From JBBQED01 sp038320345 (GTDB lineage Bacteria; Bacteroidota; Bacteroidia; AKYH767-A; OLB10): 64,000 nt of DNA. A model generated the notes under the pieces. It saw nothing but the letters and a program-made list of their open reading frames with translations. It ran no database searches and was not told the origin of the DNA. Shown in pieces: positions 1-7,994 of the stretch (its first letter is position 1; the number at the start of each line of letters is the position of its first letter). The DNA is taken from assembly GCA_038320345.1 (NCBI GenBank), contig JBBQED010000002.1, positions 124,001-188,000 on the forward strand, given 5' to 3'. The position numbers were made by a program, and so were the translations under genes.

Positions 1-362
1 TGGTCTCTGGGTCTTATTCTGTAGAAACAGGTGATTCTCTAGGTTGTAGTAGTTTCTCAGCGAGTTATCCATTAGTGGTCACAGGAATTTCAACAATTAG
101 TAGGAAGGAAACCGAATTGCAAATTTTCCCGAATCCAACTTCTGATAAAACTCAAATTAATTTATCTGGATTTAAAGGTAAAAAGTTCGAAATAATATTG
201 ACAGATTTGGTGGGTAGAGTATTGAAACAGGAAATAAAATTAATATCAGGAAATGAAAAGATAATATATATTAATGCAAGTGAATATAACAGTGGCATTT
301 ATTTTATCCGTGTAAAAGATGAATTGAATCAAAGTGGCACCGCTCGATTAATTATTGATTAA
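1..362 (+). CDS. C-terminal fragment of a T9SS-secreted protein
   Basis: The reading frame is open from the left edge (first full codon at base 3), so only the end of a larger secreted protein is present. The last ~80 residues form a type A T9SS sorting domain. It begins with the typical IFPNPTSDK turn and continues with beta strands containing DLVGRVL and SGIYFIRV before a short basic/hydrophobic end (ARLIID). Such domains direct export across the outer membrane by PorU-type sorting. The preceding residues (SYSVETGDSLGCSS) resemble the end of a PKD/Ig-like adhesin repeat. The GTG at 75 lies inside the domain region and is not a start. What the protein binds or degrades cannot be told from this piece. 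Confidence 0.85.
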   Translation, partial: VSGSYSVETGDSLGCSSFSASYPLVVTGISTISRKETELQIFPNPTSDKTQINLSGFKGKKFEIILTDLVGRVLKQEIKLISGNEKIIYINASEYNSGIYFIRVKDELNQSGTARLIID

Positions 363-673
363 AGATAGTTCTCCTCCTTTTTCCATAGCCGATTTTTTTG
401 TTACGGTCTAGTGAAAACTTCAACCAGTAAAACTTCTAAGTGCTATTTTCAATCCGAATTCAAGTAGAATAATTTTACCTGTTTTACGTAACGGCTTTAG
501 CATAATGAGTGAATCTCCAATTTCACCGATTCTCTTCCCCATTATTTTCCATTTATAGAAGGATTACGATCACTAGAGGAGCTAAGAGAAAGTGATTTAA
601 GAAACAGATGAAGAATTCTACCTAAAGCTTGTTGTCTTTTGATAGTTTTGCACCTTAAAATAATTTAACAAAT
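363..673. other. Intergenic region, 311 bp, nothing clear but a possible -7 box
   Basis: The stretch between the T9SS protein and the dehydrogenase holds no convincing ORF, RNA or repeat. I found no strong hairpin with a U-run. The only recognisable signal is a TAnnTTTG-type box near its right end, listed separately. Confidence 0.5.
643..650 (+). promoter_or_regulatory. Possible Bacteroidota -7 element (TAGTTTTG) for the dehydrogenase
   Basis: TAGTTTTG fits TAnnTTTG and ends 23 bases before the ATG at 674. No TTG sits 19 bases upstream, so this is a weak call. Confidence 0.35.
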
Positions 674-1561
674 ATGAATAAGGTTGCAGTGATCGGCTCT
701 GGACAAATGGGTAATGGGATAGCTCATGTTTTTGCACAACAGGGTTTTCAAGTTACCATGATTGATATCCGTCAGGAAGCATTGGATAAAGGTCTGCTGA
801 CGATACAATCAAATCTGGATCGTCAGTTAACGAAAGGCACTATCACAGAAGAAATAAAAGCGAAAACACTTGAAAATATCCAGCTTAATATTTCTTTGAA
901 AGAAGGTGTTTCAAATGCAGATCTCGTAATTGAAGCTGCCACTGAAAATTTAGATTTGAAATTAAAAATCTTCGCTGATCTTGATCAGTTTACTAAACCG
1001 GAATGTATATTAGCGAGTAATACTTCATCCATTTCAATCACCAAAATTGCATCGGCAACTAAAAGAGGTGGCCAAGTAATTGGAATGCATTTCATGAATC
1101 CTGTTCCAGTGATGAAGTTAGTTGAAATCATTAGAGGATATAATACTTCAGATGAAGTAACTAAAACAATATTTACTATTTCCGAGAAATTGGGTAAGAT
1201 TCCAGTTGAAGTTAATGACTATCCAGGTTTTATCGCGAACAGAATCTTAATGCCCATGATCAATGAAGCCATTTATTCATTGTATGAAGGAGTTGCTGGA
1301 GTAATGGAAATAGATACTGTTATGAAGTTGGGTATGGCTCATCCAATGGGTCCTTTGCAACTTGCAGATTTCATTGGTCTTGATACTTGTTTAAGTATTC
1401 TCAAAGTTTTACATGATGGCTTTGGAAATCCGAAATATGCACCCTGTCCCCTCCTTGTAAATATGGTAGTGAGCGGAAATCATGGAATAAAAAGTGGTGA
1501 AGGATTTTATCAATATACCAAAGGAAGTAAGGACCTTGTGGTAGCTCCTAATTTTAAATAA
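674..1561 (+). CDS. hbd: 3-hydroxybutyryl-CoA (3-hydroxyacyl-CoA) dehydrogenase
   Basis: This is an NAD-dependent dehydrogenase that interconverts (S)-3-hydroxyacyl-CoA and 3-ketoacyl-CoA in beta-oxidation or butyrate-type metabolism. The N-terminal Rossmann domain opens with the dinucleotide motif GSGQMGNGIA at residues 8-17. The active-site region GMHFMNPVPVMKLVE near residues 138-152 carries the catalytic His of the family. The C-terminal helical domain has YPGFIANRIL and the GMAHPMGPLQLADFIGLD signature. Its 295 residues are typical of stand-alone HbdH/PaaH enzymes, so this is not the long FadB-type fusion. It stands alone between a T9SS gene and a pirin gene, so the pathway (short-chain fatty acids or aromatic-acid degradation) cannot be fixed here. 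Confidence 0.93.
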   Translation: MNKVAVIGSGQMGNGIAHVFAQQGFQVTMIDIRQEALDKGLLTIQSNLDRQLTKGTITEEIKAKTLENIQLNISLKEGVSNADLVIEAATENLDLKLKIFADLDQFTKPECILASNTSSISITKIASATKRGGQVIGMHFMNPVPVMKLVEIIRGYNTSDEVTKTIFTISEKLGKIPVEVNDYPGFIANRILMPMINEAIYSLYEGVAGVMEIDTVMKLGMAHPMGPLQLADFIGLDTCLSILKVLHDGFGNPKYAPCPLLVNMVVSGNHGIKSGEGFYQYTKGSKDLVVAPNFK

Positions 1562-1618
1562 ATTAGTTTCCATAGTAACAGTAACACCTCCGATATCACC
1601 GTAAACATTGAATGTAAG

Positions 1619-2479
1619 ATGCTCAGAAAAGTAATTTCCATCCAACCTGGGTTACCACAGCAAATGGGTGAATTAACGATTCATCAACCACTACCTTCTA
1701 GCGGTTTGCAAGATCTTGATCCGTTTTTATTACTGCATCATCTTGGTCCGAAATTTATGGAGAAAGGGAATCAAGGATTACCCTTTGGTCCGCATCCACA
1801 TCGAGGATTTGAAGCAGTGTCGTTTATCTTTAAAGGTTCTGTTTTACATCACGATTCTAGAGGTAATAAATCTACTATTTCAGATGGAGGAGTACAATGG
1901 ATGACCGCAGGAATGGGAATAATTCATTCTGAAAATCTCTCCAAAGAAATGCAGGCTAATGGTGGGCCGTTGGAATTAATTCAACTCTGGATTAATCTAC
2001 CTGCCCATCTTAAAATGACACAACCCGTTTATCAAGGATTTCAAAAAACAGAGATCCCAGTAGTTACATCTTTCGAGGATAAAAACAGCGTTAACGTTAT
2101 TGCAGGAAACTATAAAACAGTGAAAGGTCCGGTGAATAGTATTACCGGAATTATGGCTTTAACAATAGAATTGGAGAAGGGCGGAAAGTTCCATATAGAA
2201 ATCAATTCGGACCAATCCATATTAATTTATATTTTGTCGGGATTAGTGACTGTAAATGGCACTTCAGCTGGTGCATTAAGTCTAATTCAAATTGGATTGG
2301 AAGGCACGGAAATAATTATAAAAGCTAACTCTTCCGCTTCACTATTATTTTGTACTGGAAAAGCTACGCATGAAAATATCGTTCAACATGGACCTTTTGT
2401 GATGAATTCCACGACCGAAATAATGGAAGCTATGCGTGATTACAAATTAGGAAAAATGGGAATTCTGATTGAAGAGTAG
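1619..2479 (+). CDS. Pirin family protein
   Basis: This is a bicupin of 286 residues, the normal pirin length. The N-terminal cupin carries the full iron-binding set: His59 and His61 in GPHPHRGFE, His103 and Glu105 in GIIHSE. The C-terminal half is the second, metal-free cupin. Bacterial pirins are cytosolic iron proteins. Some have quercetinase activity and others modulate enzymes or stress responses, so the substrate is not predictable. It lies 57 bp after hbd on the same strand and may be cotranscribed. The ATG at 1619 gives the canonical pirin N terminus. Confidence 0.9.
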   Translation: MLRKVISIQPGLPQQMGELTIHQPLPSSGLQDLDPFLLLHHLGPKFMEKGNQGLPFGPHPHRGFEAVSFIFKGSVLHHDSRGNKSTISDGGVQWMTAGMGIIHSENLSKEMQANGGPLELIQLWINLPAHLKMTQPVYQGFQKTEIPVVTSFEDKNSVNVIAGNYKTVKGPVNSITGIMALTIELEKGGKFHIEINSDQSILIYILSGLVTVNGTSAGALSLIQIGLEGTEIIIKANSSASLLFCTGKATHENIVQHGPFVMNSTTEIMEAMRDYKLGKMGILIEE

Positions 2480-2572
2480 GTATCCTTTTTAGAAAGAATT
2501 TAACAGTACCACAGCAGTTAGGCACAGGAAAATTTTGTTGTTGAATATTCATTCATTTATTCTCTTCTAAAA

Positions 2573-3148
2573 TCAGGACTTAATTCCGTCCCACACAAGA
2601 TTAAAAGCATCATGATTCACTTCATTGGTAATTTGCAATGTACCTTCGCGGTGCAATCTTACTAATTCATGAATGGGTCCTAAGATTTGAGCTAATAAAA
2701 GTTCACTATTTAGATTTTTCAGTATGCCTTCTTTCTTGCCACGATCAAGCAAATCATAAACGGGCTTTAACAATTGTCCTGATTCGTCTTTAACTGTATT
2801 CTTAATAAATGGGCTTCTGTAATACTGTTCTAGGAAAGCGGCATCGGATGCATTCTCCATACTTACACTTAAAAACTGTTTCCAGAATCTTTCAAAAATC
2901 AAATGGAAGGAATCGTTGTGATTATTTCCTTGAAACCAAAGTGATGCTTTTTGGCGCTTCAGATATAAATACAATTGATTTACGAGATCATCTTTATCTT
3001 TAAAGTAAATATACAGAGTACCCGTTGCCAATCCAGCTTTCTGCGCGACTTCAGCCATTTTCAAACCGCTGAATCCCCGTTCCAAAACCAGTTCCTGGGT
3101 AGCTTTATAGATTAATTCAATTTTTTGATAATCTCTTTGTCTTGCCAT
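2573..3148 (-). CDS. TetR/AcrR family transcriptional regulator
   Basis: An N-terminal TetR helix-turn-helix is clear: residues ~8-55 run from IELIYKATQELVLERGF through MAEVAQKAGLATGTLYIYF. The rest is an all-helical ligand-binding domain of unknown specificity. I place the start at the ATG at 3148 (191 residues, MARQRDY). A longer frame from a TTG at 3184 would begin inside the -33 element of a near-perfect promoter (3155-3185). The regulator probably represses itself or a nearby gene, but the neighbours (pirin, Smr protein) do not reveal a ligand. Confidence 0.9.
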   Translation of the reverse strand: MARQRDYQKIELIYKATQELVLERGFSGLKMAEVAQKAGLATGTLYIYFKDKDDLVNQLYLYLKRQKASLWFQGNNHNDSFHLIFERFWKQFLSVSMENASDAAFLEQYYRSPFIKNTVKDESGQLLKPVYDLLDRGKKEGILKNLNSELLLAQILGPIHELVRLHREGTLQITNEVNHDAFNLVWDGIKS

Positions 3149-3154
3149 TTCAAG

Positions 3155-3185
3155 CAAATTTATGAATAAGTATTCACCTATCAAA
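3155..3185 (-). promoter_or_regulatory. Bacteroidota sigma-A promoter for the TetR gene
   Basis: On the minus strand, TTTG (3185-3182) is followed by exactly 19 bases and then TAAATTTG (3162-3155), a full match to TTTG-N19-TAnnTTTG. The box ends only 6 bases before the ATG at 3148, so the mRNA should be leaderless or nearly so. Confidence 0.75.
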
Positions 3186-3258
3186 AATATTGCACCGTCT
3201 ATAAGAGCATTCCTCCTATTTGACGATCTTTGTAGGAATCAATTAAAAATTACAGGAG

Positions 3259-4299
3259 ATGTTTCAGCAAGGTGATAAAGTTAGTTTTATTAGTGAAAAA
3301 CAAGATGGAATTGTTACTGCTATAAAACCTGATGGAACTGTTGTGGTTGAAATAGAAGATGGATTCACCTTGGATGCAACGCCCAAAGAATTGGTCTTGA
3401 TCAAAGCCACACCAAAAGGAAATAAACCCACATTCTCTACAAATACCCAGAGTCCGGAAATTGTTGAACCCGTATACAATTTTATTACCCAATTCAATTT
3501 AGCTGAAAATATTGCTATCGTTGTTATTCCTGCGGAAGAAAAAGTAATGAGTGGAGATTTAAATTACTGGCTGGTGAATGGCAGCAATTTCAGAGCATTA
3601 TTTAATTTCAATTCAAAAAAAGGAAGAACTATCGAAGGATTCAATTCAGGGCAAGTAGATCCTGGGGAGTCTTTCAAATTAGGAACTTTCAATAGAACGA
3701 AACTCATAGATATTGATCATTTTTTAGTGCAAGTGCTTTTATACAAAAAAGGAGTTCATGGTGATTTGCCTTTCATCAATAAAGATTTTCAAGTGATCAT
3801 ACCTACACTACATCAAACGTTTCCGAAGGCTCCTTCCCCACTCTCTTATGCCATCGTTCATCCTATCATCAATTTTTCTTTCGAGCCTGAACCGGATATC
3901 AAAGAACTTATGAAAAAGTATAAGGAAGACATTTCTGCTCAGCCTGTACAAGAGAGGAGTATTAAAAATGAAATCAGAGAAAAGAAGATTGATTTAGCTT
4001 TCGAGCAATTCGGACTTAACCCTGCACAATCCGAAATTGATTTGCATATTGAAGAATTAGTGGAAGATCCTTCTGGAATGATTGCCTCTGAAATGATAAC
4101 TCTTCAACTTAATTATTTCAGAAAAGAACTTGATAGGGCTTTGCTTTCCAGAGCTCATCGCATTGTTTTTATCCACGGAGTAGGAAATGGAAGATTGAAA
4201 AATGCGATAAGAACAGAATTAAATGGCTTACAACTCCGATACAAGGACGGGAACTATGACCGTTATGGAGGTGGAGCAACGGAAGTAATATTAAGTTAA
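3259..4299 (+). CDS. DUF2027 protein with C-terminal Smr domain
   Basis: Residues ~4-45 form a small KOW/Tudor-like beta module (GDKVSFISEKQDGIVTAI). The middle ~50-220 matches the DUF2027 type found in Bacteroidota. The last ~85 residues are an Smr (small MutS-related) domain with IDLHIEEL and the loop HGVGNGRLKNAI. Smr domains are nicking endonucleases of MutS2 and related proteins. The usual LDxH motif is present here as IDLH. There is no MutS ATPase part. A role in RNA or DNA cleavage or in ribosome rescue is possible but inferred. It is transcribed divergently from the TetR gene and convergently with the DUF922 gene, 7 bp away. Confidence 0.85.
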   Translation: MFQQGDKVSFISEKQDGIVTAIKPDGTVVVEIEDGFTLDATPKELVLIKATPKGNKPTFSTNTQSPEIVEPVYNFITQFNLAENIAIVVIPAEEKVMSGDLNYWLVNGSNFRALFNFNSKKGRTIEGFNSGQVDPGESFKLGTFNRTKLIDIDHFLVQVLLYKKGVHGDLPFINKDFQVIIPTLHQTFPKAPSPLSYAIVHPIINFSFEPEPDIKELMKKYKEDISAQPVQERSIKNEIREKKIDLAFEQFGLNPAQSEIDLHIEELVEDPSGMIASEMITLQLNYFRKELDRALLSRAHRIVFIHGVGNGRLKNAIRTELNGLQLRYKDGNYDRYGGGATEVILS

Positions 4300-4306
4300 A
4301 GGATAT

Positions 4307-4882
4307 TCAGATTTTGACAACAACTGATGCGTTAGAATATTGAACAAGTCTATTCAAATCTTTATTAATTCTGACCTTCCACTTTTCATTGACACCATCT
4401 TCACCTAGGTGATCAGCATCGAAAGCATTTTGTTGATCTTGCAATGATTTAAAGAGACGATGATAGACTTTAGACCCCTGCTTCACACTCTTCGTATGTT
4501 GAAGTTCTTTTTTAATCAAACGGGAATAAATTTCAGTGATGTCAAAATGAGCTTGCTCATGCTCAAGAGTAGTGGCTGAATTTGCATCTCTTAACCATGA
4601 TTGGTTGGGAACCATAAATGCCTGTATATGGTAAGTAATATTGTGTCCTTTTTGTTCAGCAATAAATCCTATTCCCGAAAAAATATATCCTTCAAGTGAG
4701 CTTCTTCGGTGACCTTTCTTTAATTTTTTTTCAAGAGCGTGCTGAGGAGTTCTGGCTTTAAAATCACTGCTTTTCAGTCTCACACTTTCCGACCATACAA
4801 TTTTTACTTCATTCGATTCCTGCGTGAATGAAACAATGGAGATCCACGAAAAAATCGAAACAAGAAAAAGGAAGTGCTTCAT
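4307..4882 (-). CDS. DUF922 secreted putative Zn-dependent peptidase
   Basis: The ATG at 4882 gives an N-terminal signal peptide (residues 1-~20, MKHFLFLVSIFSW). A longer frame to 4954 would bury it, so I reject the upstream start. The body matches DUF922. LEHEQAHFDITEIYSR contains an HEQAH (HExxH) motif at residues 108-112, typical of a zincin active site. It is likely exported to the periplasm or a lipid-facing compartment, although no lipobox Cys is seen. The substrate is unknown. The gene is convergent with the Smr gene and divergent from the MBL RNase gene. Confidence 0.75.
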   Translation of the reverse strand: MKHFLFLVSIFSWISIVSFTQESNEVKIVWSESVRLKSSDFKARTPQHALEKKLKKGHRRSSLEGYIFSGIGFIAEQKGHNITYHIQAFMVPNQSWLRDANSATTLEHEQAHFDITEIYSRLIKKELQHTKSVKQGSKVYHRLFKSLQDQQNAFDADHLGEDGVNEKWKVRINKDLNRLVQYSNASVVVKI

Positions 4883-4995
4883 GATTTGATTTTTTGTTGA
4901 ATAACGGATTTCTCGGAAAATTAGTATTTTAAATGATTCATTATCAAAAATCACCTCATCCTGATTTGGATCAAATATCTTATTAAATTCGCCTT

Positions 4996-6396
4996 ATGAA
5001 GATAACTTTTTACGGTGCTGCCCGAACGGTAACCGGCAGTAAGCACCTCATCACCACCTCACGAGGTAAAAATTTACTTTTAGATTGTGGACTATTTCAG
5101 AGTAAAGGTTCTGAAAACGACACATTAAACCGTCATTTTGGGTTTGATGCAACTACTGTTGATTACATGATCCTTTCTCATGCACATACGGATCATGCAG
5201 GACTCATTCCATTACTCGTAAAGCAAGGATTTACAGGTCCAATATATGCTACACCTGCCACTCTTGATTTATGCAGAATAATGCTTGCCGACAGCGCCCA
5301 CATCCAGGAAAATGATGTGATTTATCTCAATAAAAAAAGGCTTAAAAAAAATCAACCTTTATTAAAAGCTGTATATACCATAGAAGATGTTCAAACTGCT
5401 TTAAAGCAATTTATCCCTGTCCAACTCGATACATGGAAAGAAATCGATCCGAATATCCGTTTCAAATACACTGATGCGGGACATATTCTTGGAAGTGCCG
5501 CTGTGAATCTAGAATTCAATGAACCAGAAGGAAAGAAAAGAGTATTCTTCTCTGGCGATGTTGGCAGGTATACGGATATGATTTTAAGAGCGCCACAACC
5601 TTTTCCTCAAGCTGATATATTGATTTGCGAATCTACCTATGGTGATCGATTACATGGAGAAATTAAAGATGCAGAATCAAAGCTTTTACAAATTGTAAAG
5701 GAGACCGTAGTTGAACAGAAAGGTAAATTAATTATTCCAGCATTTTCACTTGGTAGAACTCAGGAATTAATTTATGCCTTGGACAGATTGCATACTGCGA
5801 ATCTCCTACCTCATATTCCGATTTATGTAGACTCGCCACTTGCCATTAATGCAACTGCCATCATGAGAAAGCATACCGAATCATTCAATCCCCAGATTCT
5901 GGAATACATGAAGAAAGATGCGGATCCCTTCGGTTTTGATGATGTACATTATATCCGTGAAGTTGAAGAATCTATTGCATTAAATGAACTGGCTGAACCA
6001 TGTATTATCATTTCTGCATCCGGAATGATGGAAGCTGGAAGAATCAAACATCATATCAAAAACAATATCAGTGACAGTAAGAATACCATACTTATTGTTG
6101 GCTATGTCACACCTAATTCACTTGGAGGAAAACTACTAGCAGGAGATTCGGAAATAAAGATTTTTGGGAAACCCTATCAGGTACGAGCAAGGATTGCCGA
6201 ACTGGATTCATACAGTGCACATGCTGATTACGAAGAGCTGCTCCGCTATTTATCATGTCAGCGTATAACGGAGATCCAACAATTTTTTATTGTACATGGC
6301 GATCCAGCAGCGCAAGACAGTTTTAAATTAAAACTTGAAAAAGTAGGATATCAGCATATATTTATTCCTGAACAAAGTGAAAGTTTTGAGATCTGA
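4996..6396 (+). CDS. MBL-fold beta-CASP RNA exonuclease/endonuclease-like protein (YSH1/CPSF73-like)
   Basis: The metallo-beta-lactamase core has motif 2 HAHTDH (His62, His64, Asp66, His67), motif 3 DAGHILGSA (His163) and motif 4 SGDVGR (Asp188). A beta-CASP insertion follows, with PAFSLGRTQE, SASGMMEAGRIKHH and SAHADYEEL, and a final HGD motif. All metal ligands look intact. At 466 residues it has the size of the bacterial CPSF73/TTHA0252-type ribonucleases. These act on RNA in the cytoplasm, and their cellular targets in Bacteroidota are not known. It lacks the extra KH domain seen in archaeal forms. Confidence 0.9.
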   Translation: MKITFYGAARTVTGSKHLITTSRGKNLLLDCGLFQSKGSENDTLNRHFGFDATTVDYMILSHAHTDHAGLIPLLVKQGFTGPIYATPATLDLCRIMLADSAHIQENDVIYLNKKRLKKNQPLLKAVYTIEDVQTALKQFIPVQLDTWKEIDPNIRFKYTDAGHILGSAAVNLEFNEPEGKKRVFFSGDVGRYTDMILRAPQPFPQADILICESTYGDRLHGEIKDAESKLLQIVKETVVEQKGKLIIPAFSLGRTQELIYALDRLHTANLLPHIPIYVDSPLAINATAIMRKHTESFNPQILEYMKKDADPFGFDDVHYIREVEESIALNELAEPCIIISASGMMEAGRIKHHIKNNISDSKNTILIVGYVTPNSLGGKLLAGDSEIKIFGKPYQVRARIAELDSYSAHADYEELLRYLSCQRITEIQQFFIVHGDPAAQDSFKLKLEKVGYQHIFIPEQSESFEI

Positions 6397-6456
6397 TCCT
6401 GATTTAAATCATAACTTAAAGTGATTTTAGTTGCTGTTGAAAGAGTGATGCTCCTG

Positions 6457-6464
6457 TAAATTTG
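6457..6464 (+). promoter_or_regulatory. -7 element TAAATTTG upstream of the DUF2892 gene
   Basis: TAAATTTG is a perfect TAnnTTTG match 25 bases before the ATG at 6490. Candidate TTG elements lie 17 and 23 bases upstream, so the spacing is not ideal. Confidence 0.5.
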
Positions 6465-6489
6465 TTTTGTCGAATTTAATCTGGAAATC

Positions 6490-6672
6490 ATGAAAACCAA
6501 CGAAAGCAACAATGACCGCGCTATCCGTGTAGTTCTAGGAATGTCCATTTCATCTTTCTTTATTTATCATAACTCAGCTTGGGCAATGATTGGATTAATT
6601 CCTTTTATAACGGGAGTTGTAGGATTTTGTCCGCTGTACGCCTTACTAGGCATGCATACAACTAAAGAATAA
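6490..6672 (+). CDS. Small DUF2892 (YgaP-like) membrane protein
   Basis: Sixty residues with the DUF2892 pattern: an N-terminal DRAIRVVLGM helix, a hydrophobic hairpin, and GVVGFCPLYALLGMHT at the end. The Cys-Pro motif FCPLY is the family hallmark. The same domain forms the membrane part of YgaP rhodanese proteins. Here it occurs alone, with no rhodanese nearby. It probably inserts in the inner membrane through two helices. A function in sulfur or thiol handling is only an analogy. Confidence 0.8.
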   Translation: MKTNESNNDRAIRVVLGMSISSFFIYHNSAWAMIGLIPFITGVVGFCPLYALLGMHTTKE

Positions 6673-6749
6673 ACTTCTATTAATCAATCAATTGTCTAGA
6701 TCTTACAAATTGCCTAAAGCTGTGTAATTTAGGGCATCTAAATTTACCT

Positions 6750-7994
6750 ATGAAACAGTTTGGCAAAAGTGAAATGATAGATGTACTCTTCAATTTCGCA
6801 ACAGAAGGGATAATTGTTGCAAATGATAAGGGTCAAATTTTATTGATGAATCCAGCTGCTGCAAAGATGTTTGGTTATGCTGTAGATGAATTGATAGGTC
6901 AAAAAGTAGAGCAGCTAATTCCCGATCAGGAAAAAGAAAATCATATTGTTAACAGGGAAAAATTCACAAAAAATGCTCATGCCCGTCCTATGGGTTTGGG
7001 ATTAGATTTATTTGCTAAAAGGAAAGATGGAAGTTTGTTTCCAGTAGAAATTAGTCTTAGTCCTGTTGAACAAATGGGCGAAAAATTCATCATTGGATTT
7101 ATCATTGATATTTCAGCCCGTAAACAAATTGAACTTTCAGTTAAAGAAAAACAAAAGGAACTTGAAAGAGTTGCTGCGGTACTGATCGCTACGAATGAAG
7201 AATTAGAAAAGAAAGTTTCTGACCGAACCAAAGTTTTACAGGAAGCCATTCGTGAGCTTGAAAGATCGAGAAATGAGCTCCGGTTGGCACTTGATAAAGA
7301 AAAAGATCTGAACGATCTCAAATCAAGGTTTATCTCAATGGCCTCTCATGAGTTCAGAACTCCACTAACTACCATTCTTTCTTCCGCAAGTTTGATTGAA
7401 GATTACAAATTGCAAGAGCAGGAAGAAAAAAAGAAAAAGCATTTAGTACGTATAAAATCTGCCGTGAACAATCTCAATGATATCCTCTCCGATTTCTTGT
7501 CTATCAGTAAACTTGAAGAAGGAAAAGTTCATGCGGTTTATCAAAATTTCAACCTAAAAATTTTGATTGAAGAATTAGCAAGCGAACTCCAAGTAACTGC
7601 TAAATCGGGTCAAACGATTGTACCCAAACATATCGGAAAAGAACAAGTGAATTACGATAAGAAACTATTCAAAAATATCTTAATTAATTTGATCAGTAAT
7701 GCCATAAAATTTACTCCTGAAAATAAAAATATTTATGTGAATTCCAGAGCGGATCAATACACAACCAGCATTGAGGTAATCGATACGGGTATTGGGATAA
7801 GTGAAGAAGATCAGAAACACCTTTTTGAGCGATTTTACAGGGGTAAAAATGCTACGAACATTCAAGGTACCGGCTTAGGTCTTCATATCGTAGGAAATTA
7901 CGTAGACCTCATGAAAGGTCATATTATTTTGAAAAGTGAACTCAATAAAGGAACTACCATCAATATCACATTTCCTAACCAGCAAATCTCATGA
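6750..7994 (+). CDS. Soluble PAS-domain sensor histidine kinase (FixL-like)
   Basis: There is no membrane segment, so it senses a cytoplasmic signal. Residues ~8-125 are a PAS domain, ~125-190 a coiled coil, and ~190-255 a HisKA domain with phospho-acceptor His200 in SHEFRTP. Residues ~305-412 are a HATPase domain with N-box Asn313/Asn317, DTGIG at 345-349 and GTGLGL at 373-378. In the PAS domain, His65 aligns by eye with the FixL proximal heme His and the following GLGL with FixL GIGR. The FixL distal Arg is Leu85 here, so heme binding is unproven. The stop codon overlaps the next gene's start (ATGA), so kinase and regulator are translationally coupled. Confidence 0.93.
   Translation: MKQFGKSEMIDVLFNFATEGIIVANDKGQILLMNPAAAKMFGYAVDELIGQKVEQLIPDQEKENHIVNREKFTKNAHARPMGLGLDLFAKRKDGSLFPVEISLSPVEQMGEKFIIGFIIDISARKQIELSVKEKQKELERVAAVLIATNEELEKKVSDRTKVLQEAIRELERSRNELRLALDKEKDLNDLKSRFISMASHEFRTPLTTILSSASLIEDYKLQEQEEKKKKHLVRIKSAVNNLNDILSDFLSISKLEEGKVHAVYQNFNLKILIEELASELQVTAKSGQTIVPKHIGKEQVNYDKKLFKNILINLISNAIKFTPENKNIYVNSRADQYTTSIEVIDTGIGISEEDQKHLFERFYRGKNATNIQGTGLGLHIVGNYVDLMKGHIILKSELNKGTTINITFPNQQIS

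Noticed and set aside
1409..1645. Minus-strand frame inside hbd and the spacer to the pirin gene
   Set aside because: No family resemblance, and it overlaps a clear enzyme gene on the other strand.
4965..4991. TTTG...TAAATTCG as a promoter for the MBL RNase gene
   Set aside because: The spacer is 15 rather than 19 and the -7 box has a mismatch, so the support is too weak to list.
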